Below are positions 1 to 6,996 of a stretch of 38,802 bases of DNA, piece by piece. Below the pieces are notes generated by a model, which had not been told where the DNA came from, ran no database searches, and worked only from the letters and a program-made list of their open reading frames with translations. A program made the translations under genes and the position numbers. The stretch is from assembly GCA_903970185.1 (NCBI GenBank), contig CAJCIC010000110.1, positions 1 through 38,802 on the forward strand, written 5' to 3'. The stretch's first letter is position 1. Each line of letters opens with the position of its first letter. Source of the DNA: Gammaproteobacteria bacterium. GTDB lineage: Bacteria > Pseudomonadota > Gammaproteobacteria > Burkholderiales > Burkholderiaceae_D.

Positions 1-2
1 AG

Positions 3-656
3 TCGATCGCCGGCACCGAGGCCGCCAATGCCAGCTTTGGCATCGACCTTGGCCTGCTTGCAGAGGCGCACGCCGCAGCCCGAGCGAGCGCGCGCGGCAC
101 GGTCGGCCAGAATGTCATGTACTTCGAGACCGGCCAGGGCAGTGCGCTGTCAGCAGGTGCTAACCGCGGACTCGACCAGCAGACGGCCGAGGCGCGCGCC
201 TACGCCGTTGCGCGCAGGTTCGAGCCGCTTCTGGTCAATACGGTGGTCGGCTTCATCGGCCCGGAATACCTCTACGATGGCAAGCAGATCATTCGCGCCG
301 GCCTTGAAGACCACTTTTGCGCCAAGCTGCTTGGGCTGCCGATGGGCTGCGATATCTGCTACACCAACCACGCCGAGGCCGATTCGGACGACATGGATTC
401 GCTATTGACGCTGCTGGCCACGGCGGGCGTGACATTTATCATGGCGGTGCCCGGAGCTGACGACATCATGCTCAATTATCAGAGCACTTCGTTTCATGAC
501 ACGCTCTACGTGCGCGAGGCGCTTTCCCTGCGCGCTGCGCCCGAATTCGAATCGTGGCTCGAATCCATCGGCATTACCGATGGCAGTGGCAGGCTGGTAC
601 GCGACGGGCGCGAAGTCAGGCTCCTCTCGGAGGCGGTGAGGCTCTTGCGGGCATGA
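3..656 (+). CDS. eutB: Ethanolamine ammonia-lyase large subunit, C-terminal part (5' end outside window)
   Basis: This is the catalytic TIM-barrel subunit of adenosylcobalamin-dependent ethanolamine ammonia-lyase, which converts ethanolamine to acetaldehyde and ammonia. The reading frame is open from base 3. It shows family signatures such as GTEAANASFGID at the start, MYFETGQGSALSAGAN, the stretch GLPMGCDICYTNHAEADSDD, and VPGADDIMLNYQSTSFHD near the end. About 217 residues are present against a usual 450-465, so the N-terminal half lies upstream. The TGA stop overlaps the ATG of eutC (ATGA), which is the usual translational coupling of the two subunits. No microcompartment genes are visible inside the window, so it cannot be said whether this is a compartment-type or a simple catabolic locus. 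Confidence 0.95.
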   Translation, partial: SIAGTEAANASFGIDLGLLAEAHAAARASARGTVGQNVMYFETGQGSALSAGANRGLDQQTAEARAYAVARRFEPLLVNTVVGFIGPEYLYDGKQIIRAGLEDHFCAKLLGLPMGCDICYTNHAEADSDDMDSLLTLLATAGVTFIMAVPGADDIMLNYQSTSFHDTLYVREALSLRAAPEFESWLESIGITDGSGRLVRDGREVRLLSEAVRLLRA

Positions 657-1459
657 GCCAATCCGAGCACCTGTGGGACGAGCTCAAGCGCTTGACACCG
701 GCGCGGCTTGGACTTGGCCGCGTTGGCGCCAGTCTTCCGACTGCACCCTGGCTGCAATTTTGCCTGGCCCATGCCGCGGCACGGGATGCCGTGCATGCCA
801 CAGTCGATTGGCAAGAGCTCTCATCGGATCTCAAAGGCAACGGCAGCGAGGGGATCTTTCGCGTCGCAAGCGCGGTGTCAGATCGCGCCATGTATCTTCG
901 ACGCCCGGATCTTGGGCGCATGCTTGACGATGCTTCTCTTGCGCTTCTTACCGGTGCTAGCGAGGCACGCACAAAAGCGCCCGCTGTTGTGTGGGTCTTT
1001 GCCGACGGCCTTTCGGCCCTGGCTCTGCAGGCCCATGCAGTGCCGCTCTACCAGGCGGTGACGACGCTGCGGCCAGACTTCGCGGGGCCGGTGGTCTGTG
1101 CGCAAAATGCCCGCGTCGCACTTGGCGACGCGATTGGCGCGATATTTTCGGCGGAGTTCGTGGTTGTCGCCATCGGCGAGCGGCCGGGACTGAGCTCGCC
1201 AGACAGCCTTGGGCTTTATCTCACCCGCGCGCCACAAAGGGGGCGCAGCGACGCTGAGCGCAATTGCCTGTCCAACGTTCGCGAGGCGGGGATCAGTTAC
1301 GCTGTCGCCGCGCGCAAGCTTTGCGCATTGATCGATGGTGCGCGCAGGCTAGGCGCCACCGGCACGCGCTTGAAGGACGAAACCGGCAGCGACGGCTTGC
1401 TTCTGGCGGCGCCTCGATCTGCCCCGGGCCTTGCCGGCAAGGATGCGCCGGCATCATGA
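653..1459 (+). CDS. eutC: Ethanolamine ammonia-lyase small subunit
   Basis: This is the small subunit that completes the B12-binding ethanolamine ammonia-lyase with EutB. The protein is 268 residues, normal for the family. It has the N-terminal WDELKRLTPARLGLGRVGASLPT segment, where the RIGLGRAG-like motif is typical, and later VVVAIGERPGLSSPDSLGLYLT, another EutC hallmark. The start at 653 is chosen because it overlaps the eutB stop and begins just before the conserved N-terminus; the frame is open further upstream, but only inside eutB. The last 6 bases overlap the end of the convergent metallo-hydrolase gene, leaving no space for a terminator between them. Confidence 0.95.
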   Translation: MSQSEHLWDELKRLTPARLGLGRVGASLPTAPWLQFCLAHAAARDAVHATVDWQELSSDLKGNGSEGIFRVASAVSDRAMYLRRPDLGRMLDDASLALLTGASEARTKAPAVVWVFADGLSALALQAHAVPLYQAVTTLRPDFAGPVVCAQNARVALGDAIGAIFSAEFVVVAIGERPGLSSPDSLGLYLTRAPQRGRSDAERNCLSNVREAGISYAVAARKLCALIDGARRLGATGTRLKDETGSDGLLLAAPRSAPGLAGKDAPAS

Positions 1460-2320
1460 GGCTGGGGCATCGATGGGAAGTTTCAGGTAGCGGCTGCCGT
1501 TGTGCTCAGGTTGCGGAAATTGGCCGGCGCGAATGTTGACCTGGATCGCCGGCCACATCAGCTGCGGCATGGCCAGGGTCTTGTCGCGGTTCTCGCGCAT
1601 GCTGACGAATTGTTCGAGCGAAACCGCGTCATTGACATGGATGTTGGCATGTCTTTCCTCCGCCACTGTCGTGAAGGCGCAAGGCGCACGGCCAGAAGGC
1701 GGGTAGTCATGGCAAAGATAAAGGCGCGTGCCGGGCGAGAAGGCGAGCAGGCGCTTGATCGAGCGGTACAGCGCGGGCGCGTCACCGCCTGGGAAATCGC
1801 ACCGTGCAGTGCCGACATCCGGCATGAAAAGGGTGTCGCCAACGAAAATATGCTCGCCGATCACGAACGCCATGTCCGCCGGCGTATGTCCTGGCATATC
1901 GAGCGCACAGGCACGAAGTGCGCCGACCATGAAATTTTCGCCATCGGCAAAGAGATGATCGAATTGCGAGCCGTCCTTGGCAAAGTCAGGGCCAAGGTTG
2001 AGCAGCCGGCTGAACGTGTTCTGGACTTCGATGATGCGCGCGCCAATGCCGATTTTTCCACCGAGCGCGTCTTTGAGAGGAGGGGCCGCCGAAAGATGAT
2101 CGGCATGGGCATGGGTCTCGAGAATCCACTCGACTTCAAGTCCTTGCGCCTTGATCAGCGCGAGAATCGGCGCGATCGGGGCAAGCGAGGTTTTGCCAGA
2201 CGTCGGATCAAAACCCAACACCGGGTCGATGATTGCGGCACGGCCACCTTCGCGGTCATACACAACATGGCTAAAGGTCGATGTCGGAATATCCAGGAAT
2301 GATTCAATGATCGGTTGCAC
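1454..2320 (-). CDS. MBL-fold metallo-hydrolase, persulfide dioxygenase-like (ETHE1/BlH group)
   Basis: This 288-residue protein belongs to the metallo-beta-lactamase fold family. The metal-binding THAHADH motif is at residues 69-75, followed by GHTPADMAFVI, VGDTLFMPDVGTARCDFPGG and LCHDYPPSGR. The GTARCDFPGG and CHDY signatures, and the C-terminal PAIQVNIRAG-type tail, are those of glutathione persulfide dioxygenase (ETHE1) and the bacterial Blh enzymes rather than glyoxalase II. The likely role is oxidation of low-molecular-weight persulfides to sulfite in the cytoplasm. The start is a GTG at 2320 with GGGAAC upstream; no ATG lies near it. No rhodanese or BigR-type regulator is adjacent, so the sulfur-stress role rests on the family alone. 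Confidence 0.85.
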   Translation of the reverse strand: MQPIIESFLDIPTSTFSHVVYDREGGRAAIIDPVLGFDPTSGKTSLAPIAPILALIKAQGLEVEWILETHAHADHLSAAPPLKDALGGKIGIGARIIEVQNTFSRLLNLGPDFAKDGSQFDHLFADGENFMVGALRACALDMPGHTPADMAFVIGEHIFVGDTLFMPDVGTARCDFPGGDAPALYRSIKRLLAFSPGTRLYLCHDYPPSGRAPCAFTTVAEERHANIHVNDAVSLEQFVSMRENRDKTLAMPQLMWPAIQVNIRAGQFPQPEHNGSRYLKLPIDAPAS

Positions 2321-2388
2321 GCAATGTTCCCGTTTCGGAATTCCCCCAGTATGGCTTTTGCAATCACTCTTTTCCAGCGAGACCTGAC

Positions 2389-2904
2389 ATGACCACCCGG
2401 CCTGAATACATCAAGCACTGGAGCGAGATCGAGGATACCGAGGTTGGCAGGTACGCCGGAAGCCATGAAGGGCTATCGTTTGCCGCCTCGTTCGGGCGCC
2501 TCTTTGGCTTCAAGTCGATCGGTATTCACCATGAGCGGCTCGAGCCCGGGCATCGCACGTCATGGCCGCACGCCGAGAAAACCGAGGAGGAGTTCGTCTT
2601 CGTTGTGGAAGGCGAGCCCGATGTCTGGCTCGATGGCGAGTTGCACAGGCTCAAGGCTGGAGACGGTGTCGTCTTCGTGCCGGGCACGGGCATTGCCCAC
2701 ACCGTCATCAACAACAGCGAGCGCACCGTACGGCTGCTGGTTGTGGGCGAGCACAAGCGCGCCGACAACAAGGTGCACTATCCGCTTCATCCCAAGGCCA
2801 ACGCCGACGTGGGCCAATACCATTGGGCCGACGCGCCGACGACGCTAAAGGGTGACCACGACGGCCTGCCCGACCGCTTGCGAGAAACCGACGGTCCGTT
2901 CTAG
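2389..2904 (+). CDS. Cupin-domain protein
   Basis: A 171-residue single-domain cupin. The conserved barrel is seen as GHRTSWPHAEKTEEEFVFV, then VWLDGELHRLKAGDGVVFVPGTGIAHTVIN, with candidate metal ligands His and Glu in PHAEKTEEEF and His in GIAHTVIN. Such proteins are often small isomerases, dioxygenases or sugar-binding sensors, and the substrate cannot be read from the sequence. It starts 68 bases from the divergent metallo-hydrolase and is followed after 49 bases by the aldo/keto reductase on the same strand, so the two may be cotranscribed. The ribosome site before the ATG is weak. An alternative reading is a sugar-phosphate-modifying cupin; there is no evidence to choose. Confidence 0.8.
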   Translation: MTTRPEYIKHWSEIEDTEVGRYAGSHEGLSFAASFGRLFGFKSIGIHHERLEPGHRTSWPHAEKTEEEFVFVVEGEPDVWLDGELHRLKAGDGVVFVPGTGIAHTVINNSERTVRLLVVGEHKRADNKVHYPLHPKANADVGQYHWADAPTTLKGDHDGLPDRLRETDGPF

Positions 2905-2953
2905 CGGCCCCATAACGCGCAATCGGCGCGTTCAATTCAAAAGGAGTATGACA

Positions 2954-3991
2954 ATGCGCTACCGCTTGCTTGGCCAGACCGGAATGTATGTGTCCGAAAT
3001 CTGCCTGGGAACCATGACCTTTGGCTCACAAGGATACTGGAAGGTGATGGGTGGTCTGGCGCAGGACAGTGTCAATGCCCTTGTGAAGGGCGCTTTTGAT
3101 GCGGGCGTGAATTTTTTCGACACCGCCAATGTGTACTCGCTTGGGCAATCCGAAGCACTGCTTGGCGAGGCGTTCAAGGCGCTTGGCTTGCCGCGCGACG
3201 AAATTGTGGTTGCCACCAAGGCCTTCGGCGTCATGTCAGAGGATTCGCCCAACGGTCGCGGCCAGTCGCGCTATCACATCTTCAATCAGATCGACGCCAG
3301 TCTTAAACGCCTGCAGCTCGACCACGTCGATCTCTACCAGATTCACGGCTTTGATCCTGTCACGCCCCTGGAAGAGGCGCTTGACAGCCTGAACGACCTG
3401 GTCCGTTCGGGCAAGGTGCGCTACATCGGTCTATGCAATCTCGCCGCCTGGCAGATCATGAAGGGTCTGGCCATTTCCGAGGCAAAGGGCCAAGCGCGCT
3501 TTCAGAGCGTACAGGCCTACTACACGATTGCGGGCCGCGATCTCGAAAGGGAGGTCATCCCGCTCATCGAAGATCAAAAACTCGGCCTGATGGTGTGGAG
3601 CCCGCTCGCGGGCGGCCTTCTGAGTGGCAAGTTCGACCGCGATGGCAAGGGCCCGGATGGCGCGAGGCGAAGCACTTTCGATTTTCCGCTGGTAGACAAG
3701 GAGCGGGCGTTCAATTGCGTCGACGCCATGCGCGTTATCGCCAAGAAGCACGCTGCAACGGTCGCGGGCGTGGCACTGGCGTGGCTGTTGCACCAACGCG
3801 CCGTCACCAGCGTTATCATCGGCGCCAAAAATCCAGAGCAGCTCGATCAGAATCTTGCCGCGGGCGCGCTCGTGCTCGACGACGAAGACTTAGCCAGCTT
3901 GAATGCCGTCAGCCAGCTGCCGCCGGAATATCCTGGCTGGATGCTGGAGCGCCAGGGCAGCAATCGCACCAAGCCGCCGTCAAAACCTTAG
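2954..3991 (+). CDS. Aldo/keto reductase
   Basis: A 345-residue NADPH-dependent oxidoreductase of the aldo/keto reductase superfamily, closest in look to the voltage-gated channel beta-subunit/YajO-like branch. The catalytic tetrad is complete: Asp56 and Tyr61 in FFDTANVY, Lys89 in VVATKAF, and His131 in LYQIHGFD. The C-terminal part has the cofactor-binding segment SVIIGAKNPEQLDQNLAA. The start at 2954 is preferred because AAGGAG at 2941-2946 sits at proper distance; the ATG at 2948 is too close. The stop region overlaps the end of the convergent DUF2087 gene by 4 bases. The true substrate is unknown; aldehydes or methylglyoxal-like carbonyls are typical. Confidence 0.93.
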   Translation: MRYRLLGQTGMYVSEICLGTMTFGSQGYWKVMGGLAQDSVNALVKGAFDAGVNFFDTANVYSLGQSEALLGEAFKALGLPRDEIVVATKAFGVMSEDSPNGRGQSRYHIFNQIDASLKRLQLDHVDLYQIHGFDPVTPLEEALDSLNDLVRSGKVRYIGLCNLAAWQIMKGLAISEAKGQARFQSVQAYYTIAGRDLEREVIPLIEDQKLGLMVWSPLAGGLLSGKFDRDGKGPDGARRSTFDFPLVDKERAFNCVDAMRVIAKKHAATVAGVALAWLLHQRAVTSVIIGAKNPEQLDQNLAAGALVLDDEDLASLNAVSQLPPEYPGWMLERQGSNRTKPPSKP

Positions 3992-4443
3992 CGACTCGAA
4001 AGCGGCGCGGTACCTTGCGCCTGACGGTAGGCCTCCAGACGTATTGCGCGCTCATTTTCGTGCGCCGTGCGCGCGCTTTCCACGATCTCGGAAAGGCTCT
4101 GGCCAGACAGCGCCCCGAGAATTCCCGCGAAGCGCGCCGGTGGCGATGCCGCCAGGCGGTAGCAGCGGCAAAAATCATCCCGGCTCAAGAACTGCAAATC
4201 GATCAAGGTCCGGCGCAGCTCGACGTGATCGCTGCGCAGCATGCGCCCGCCTCTGGCAAGCCAAGCCTTAAGAACGTGATTGACCGACGCTTCGCTGTAG
4301 TCTTGCGCCGGCAGGAAGCCTTCGACCGCAAAGGACATCAGAAGGCCGAGATCGATCTCGTCAAGGTTGGCAACGATCAATCCCCGCTTGATGGCAAGAC
4401 ATGCCAGGCGCATCAGGGCGCTTTCGGTCGTGATTGCCGTCAT
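3988..4443 (-). CDS. DUF2087 domain protein (probable regulator-associated)
   Basis: A 151-residue protein. The centre carries the DUF2087 pattern, seen as MLRSDHVELRRTLIDLQFLSRDDFCRCYRL, which resembles the DYVELRRYLVD motif of this family. DUF2087 often occurs at the C-terminus of helix-turn-helix regulators, but here no HTH of a known class can be named; the N-terminal 60 residues are helical, with a possible winged-helix character. The gene overlaps the upstream DUF1905 gene by 4 bases, so translation is probably coupled. Function is not known; a transcription-related role is an inference from the family. Confidence 0.75.
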   Translation of the reverse strand: MTAITTESALMRLACLAIKRGLIVANLDEIDLGLLMSFAVEGFLPAQDYSEASVNHVLKAWLARGGRMLRSDHVELRRTLIDLQFLSRDDFCRCYRLAASPPARFAGILGALSGQSLSEIVESARTAHENERAIRLEAYRQAQGTAPLSSR

Positions 4444-4907
4444 CGCGACAAGACCTCGTTGGCTGCGATCATGTCAAGCGCCTTGGCGATGCGCCGCTCG
4501 CGCGTCTCTTCGCGCTTGGCGTCCTCGATCCAGCGCACGTATTCCTTTTGGTGGGAGTAGGCGAGCTTGGCGAATTTTGCACTCGCGCCATTCGCAGACA
4601 AGCGTTTCTTGAAGTCCTCCGGAAGCGTCACCCGGCGCGGCTCGAGATCGGGCTCCATGATGACCTCGACCTCATCGCCCGGGCCAGCCTTGGCACCGGT
4701 TTGCAGGATCTTGTTGAACATCATTTCGTGGGTGCCGTCGCCCACCGGCATGAGCGACGACGAAAATGCGAAGCCATTGACGCTGCCTGTGACGGCAACG
4801 CGAGATTTCTTGCCGAATGCCGCCTCGACATCGAATGGAATCGGCATGAAGCACCAGGCACCATTGGGTCCGCGTGACACCAGCTTCGACTTGAATTTCT
4901 TCTTCAT
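4440..4907 (-). CDS. DUF1905 / YdeI-OmpD-associated domain protein
   Basis: A 155-residue cytoplasmic protein with two parts. Residues about 5-90 form the DUF1905 beta-barrel (GAWCFMPIPFDVEAAFGK, then VAVTGSVNGFAFSSSLMPVG and a GDEVEVIMEPD stretch). Residues about 100-150 form the OmdA helical tail ending in SHQKEYVRWIEDAKREETRERRI. This architecture is common in bacteria and annotated as bacteriocin-protection or YdeI/OmpD-associated, with no firm biochemical role. The ATG at 4907 is chosen because the frame upstream runs into the neighbouring gene on the other strand and lacks family similarity. It overlaps the DUF2087 gene downstream by 4 bases, so the two form an operon. Confidence 0.85.
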   Translation of the reverse strand: MKKKFKSKLVSRGPNGAWCFMPIPFDVEAAFGKKSRVAVTGSVNGFAFSSSLMPVGDGTHEMMFNKILQTGAKAGPGDEVEVIMEPDLEPRRVTLPEDFKKRLSANGASAKFAKLAYSHQKEYVRWIEDAKREETRERRIAKALDMIAANEVLSR

Positions 4908-4994
4908 CGCAAAAATGTTAGCGCCCGCAGTGACGTTGAGCAAGCAAAAAGAGGCTGCCTTGACCGGCGCATCGCACGCACGTAGGCTTCCCGG

Positions 4995-5555
4995 ATGGAT
5001 GCCAAGGCTGCCGTGGCCAGGATGCGTGGCAAGCGTTTGGGCCGCCACACGTTGCGTCTTGCCCTGGCTGCCCTCCTTGGGGTCGCAGCCGCCGGACGCG
5101 CGCTTGCCCAGGAGAACGCCGATCAGCTCGGCAACTGGTTTAACGATCCGTACTTCCAGGTGCGCCACGCGCTTGCCGACTGTCCGCAGCCGCTTGGGCC
5201 TTATCTCACGAAAAAGGAAGCCAACGCCGAAGGCCACTACAGGGTCGAGCGCGGCACCAGCTGTTTCCTCGCGGGCGAGTGCAAGAAGCCCAACGCCTAT
5301 CTGTACGACGCCGACATCGCCGATGCCGTGAAGAAGACCTTCGATGATGCCGCGCTGATCCCCAATGCGACGATCTGGATCACGGTGAAGCGCCGCTTCG
5401 TCTGGGTCGAGGGCTGCCGTGTAGCGCAAGAGCCCCTCGGGGAACTGGAAACACGCCTGCGTGGATTGCCCGACGTCCAGCTGGTGCTCATCAACATCCG
5501 CTCTGATCCAAAGGCCAAGCCGCCTTACTCAGTCATGCCCGAAAGAGCACAATAG
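4995..5555 (+). CDS. Exported small protein with a BON-like domain
   Basis: A 186-residue protein whose N-terminus has a basic stretch and a hydrophobic core (LRLALAALLGVAAAGRALAQ), a classical signal peptide with an AxA-type cleavage site. The mature part has a Cys-containing segment and a C-terminal region, about residues 105-170, with the pattern of a BON domain: a helix (DADIADAVKKTFDDA), a strand reading IWITVKRRFVWVEGCRV, a second helix and a final VQLVLINI strand. The role is probably in the cell envelope. Either 4995 or the internal ATG at 5022 could be the start; the latter gives a more standard signal peptide. The BON assignment is tentative because sequence similarity is weak. Confidence 0.65.
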   Translation: MDAKAAVARMRGKRLGRHTLRLALAALLGVAAAGRALAQENADQLGNWFNDPYFQVRHALADCPQPLGPYLTKKEANAEGHYRVERGTSCFLAGECKKPNAYLYDADIADAVKKTFDDAALIPNATIWITVKRRFVWVEGCRVAQEPLGELETRLRGLPDVQLVLINIRSDPKAKPPYSVMPERAQ

Positions 5556-5593
5556 CCGCGAGGCCCGGATCCGGGCAGCACGGGGAGGACCAT

Positions 5594-6343
5594 TTGAGCG
5601 CATCTGAACCAAACTTGCCTCTTGCGCCTGTTGCGCTGGTGATCGGGGCAGGCGATGCCACCGGAGGTGCCATCGCCAGGCGCTTTGCCCGCGGTGGACT
5701 CACGGCCTGCGTCATCAGGCGCAATGCCGACAAAGTGCAGGGCCTGGTTGACGCGATTCGTGCCGAAGGCTTTGCTGCGATCGGCTTTGGCGCGGACGCC
5801 AGAAAGGAAGACGACGTCGTGGCGCTGGTTGAGAAGATCGAAAGCGAGGTCGGTCCGATCGAGGTGCTGGTCTTTAACATCGGGGCCAATGTGCCCTCGA
5901 GCATCCTTGAGGAGACGAGCCGCAAGTATTTCAAGATCTGGGAGATGGCCTGCCTTGGCGGGTTTCTTTTCGGGCGCGAAGTCGCAAAGCGCATGGTCAC
6001 GCGCACGCGCGGCACGATCATTTTTACCGGCGCGACGGCGTCGCTTCGCGGCGCCGCCAAGTTCGCCGCGTTCGCCGGGGCCAAGCACGCCTTGCGCGCG
6101 CTCGCGCAATCGATGGCGCGCGAACTTGGACCGATGAATATCCATGTTGCCCATGTCGTTGTCGATGGCGCCATCGATACCGAATTCATCCGTTCGAATT
6201 TTCCCGAACGCTATGCCTTGAAGGCGCAAGACGGCATCCTGAACCCGGACCATATCGCCGAGAATTACTGGTACTTGCATTGCCAGCCGCGCGATGCCTG
6301 GACGCACGAGATCGATCTTAGACCCTGGTCCGAACGTTTTTGA
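5594..6343 (+). CDS. SDR-family protein lacking the catalytic Ser and Tyr
   Basis: A 249-residue short-chain dehydrogenase/reductase. The Rossmann start is divergent (VIGAGDATGGAIA instead of TGxxxGIG), and the usual NNAG is FNIGA. In the active-site segment, TASLRGAAKFAAFAGAK, the general-base Tyr is Phe160 and the position 13 residues before it, normally Ser, is Ala147; Lys164 is kept. This suggests an unusual or non-reducing activity. The start is a TTG at 5594 with GGGGAGGA at 5582-5589 at proper distance. The stop overlaps the frame of the isomerase gene downstream, and the two genes are probably one operon. The C-terminus ends in EIDLRPWSERF. Confidence 0.85.
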   Translation: MSASEPNLPLAPVALVIGAGDATGGAIARRFARGGLTACVIRRNADKVQGLVDAIRAEGFAAIGFGADARKEDDVVALVEKIESEVGPIEVLVFNIGANVPSSILEETSRKYFKIWEMACLGGFLFGREVAKRMVTRTRGTIIFTGATASLRGAAKFAAFAGAKHALRALAQSMARELGPMNIHVAHVVVDGAIDTEFIRSNFPERYALKAQDGILNPDHIAENYWYLHCQPRDAWTHEIDLRPWSERF

Positions 6344-6360
6344 AGGCAACCTGGAAGAAC

Positions 6361-6963
6361 ATGGAAACAGCGATCGAATTTTATTTCGATGTCGGCAGCC
6401 CGACGTCCTATCTGGCCTGGACGCAGCTGCCAAAAATCGCGCGCGAGGCCGGCGCCCAGCTGGTGTTTCGTCCGATGCTGCTTGGCGCCGTGCACAAGAT
6501 GGCTGGCAACGCATCTCCTGCCGTGGTTCCTGCCAAGGCGCGCTGGATGGGCCAGGACATGCAGCGCTTTGCAAAGCGCTACGGCGTGCCATTTAGCTTC
6601 AATCCGTATTTCCCGATCAATACCTTGCGCCTGATGCGCGGCGCAACCGGCACGCTGATGGCGGACGCCGACCTCTTCCAGCGCTATCTGACCGTGATTT
6701 TCACGGCGCTTTGGGTCGCGCAGAAAAATCTCGGCGAAGGCGAGATTGTCCTGCAGACGCTCGCAGCCGGCGGACTGGATGCGAGCGCCATCCTCGCCAT
6801 GACCGAGGACCCGCTTGTCAAGGAACGCTTGAAGAGCGACACCGATGCAGCAGTCGCGCGCGGCATCTTTGGGGCGCCAACGATGTTTCTTGGCGATCGC
6901 ATGTACTTTGGCCAGGACCGACTCGAATTCCTGGTCGAGGATCTCAAGGCCCACGCGGGCTAG
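6361..6963 (+). CDS. 2-hydroxychromene-2-carboxylate isomerase-like DsbA-fold protein
   Basis: A 200-residue member of the DsbA/kappa-GST fold, annotated in the family as 2-hydroxychromene-2-carboxylate isomerase (naphthalene pathway NahD type). Seen in sequence: FYFDVGSPTSYLAW at the N-terminus, where the thioredoxin CxxC is replaced by SPTS; FNPYFPINTLRLMRGA in the middle; and the cis-Pro region GIFGAPTMFLGDRMYFGQDRL at the end. The enzyme is usually glutathione dependent. Start 6361 (ATG) is preferred, with GGAAG upstream; a TTG at 6340 overlapping the SDR stop is the alternative. No other aromatic-degradation genes are beside it, so the real substrate is open. Confidence 0.88.
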   Translation: METAIEFYFDVGSPTSYLAWTQLPKIAREAGAQLVFRPMLLGAVHKMAGNASPAVVPAKARWMGQDMQRFAKRYGVPFSFNPYFPINTLRLMRGATGTLMADADLFQRYLTVIFTALWVAQKNLGEGEIVLQTLAAGGLDASAILAMTEDPLVKERLKSDTDAAVARGIFGAPTMFLGDRMYFGQDRLEFLVEDLKAHAG

Positions 6964-6989
6964 GCGGGGCGGCGCGCTTGCCGCCCCGC
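6964..6989. terminator. GC-rich hairpin between convergent genes
   Basis: GCGGGGCGGC at 6964-6973 pairs perfectly with GCCGCCCCGC at 6980-6989 around a 6-base loop. It lies directly after the isomerase stop and just before the end of the convergent phosphate transporter gene. There is no T-tract on either side, so it is a candidate bidirectional or Rho-assisted terminator rather than a textbook intrinsic one. Confidence 0.65.
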
Positions 6990-6996
6990 AAGGGCT

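Noticed and set aside
1502-2302. Long rightward open frame opposite the metallo-hydrolase
   Set aside because: It is the antisense shadow of a gene with clear metal-binding motifs; the high GC content keeps the opposite strand open.
3433-4560. Long rightward frame over the aldo/keto reductase end and DUF genes
   Set aside because: No domain; it runs across three well-supported genes on both strands.
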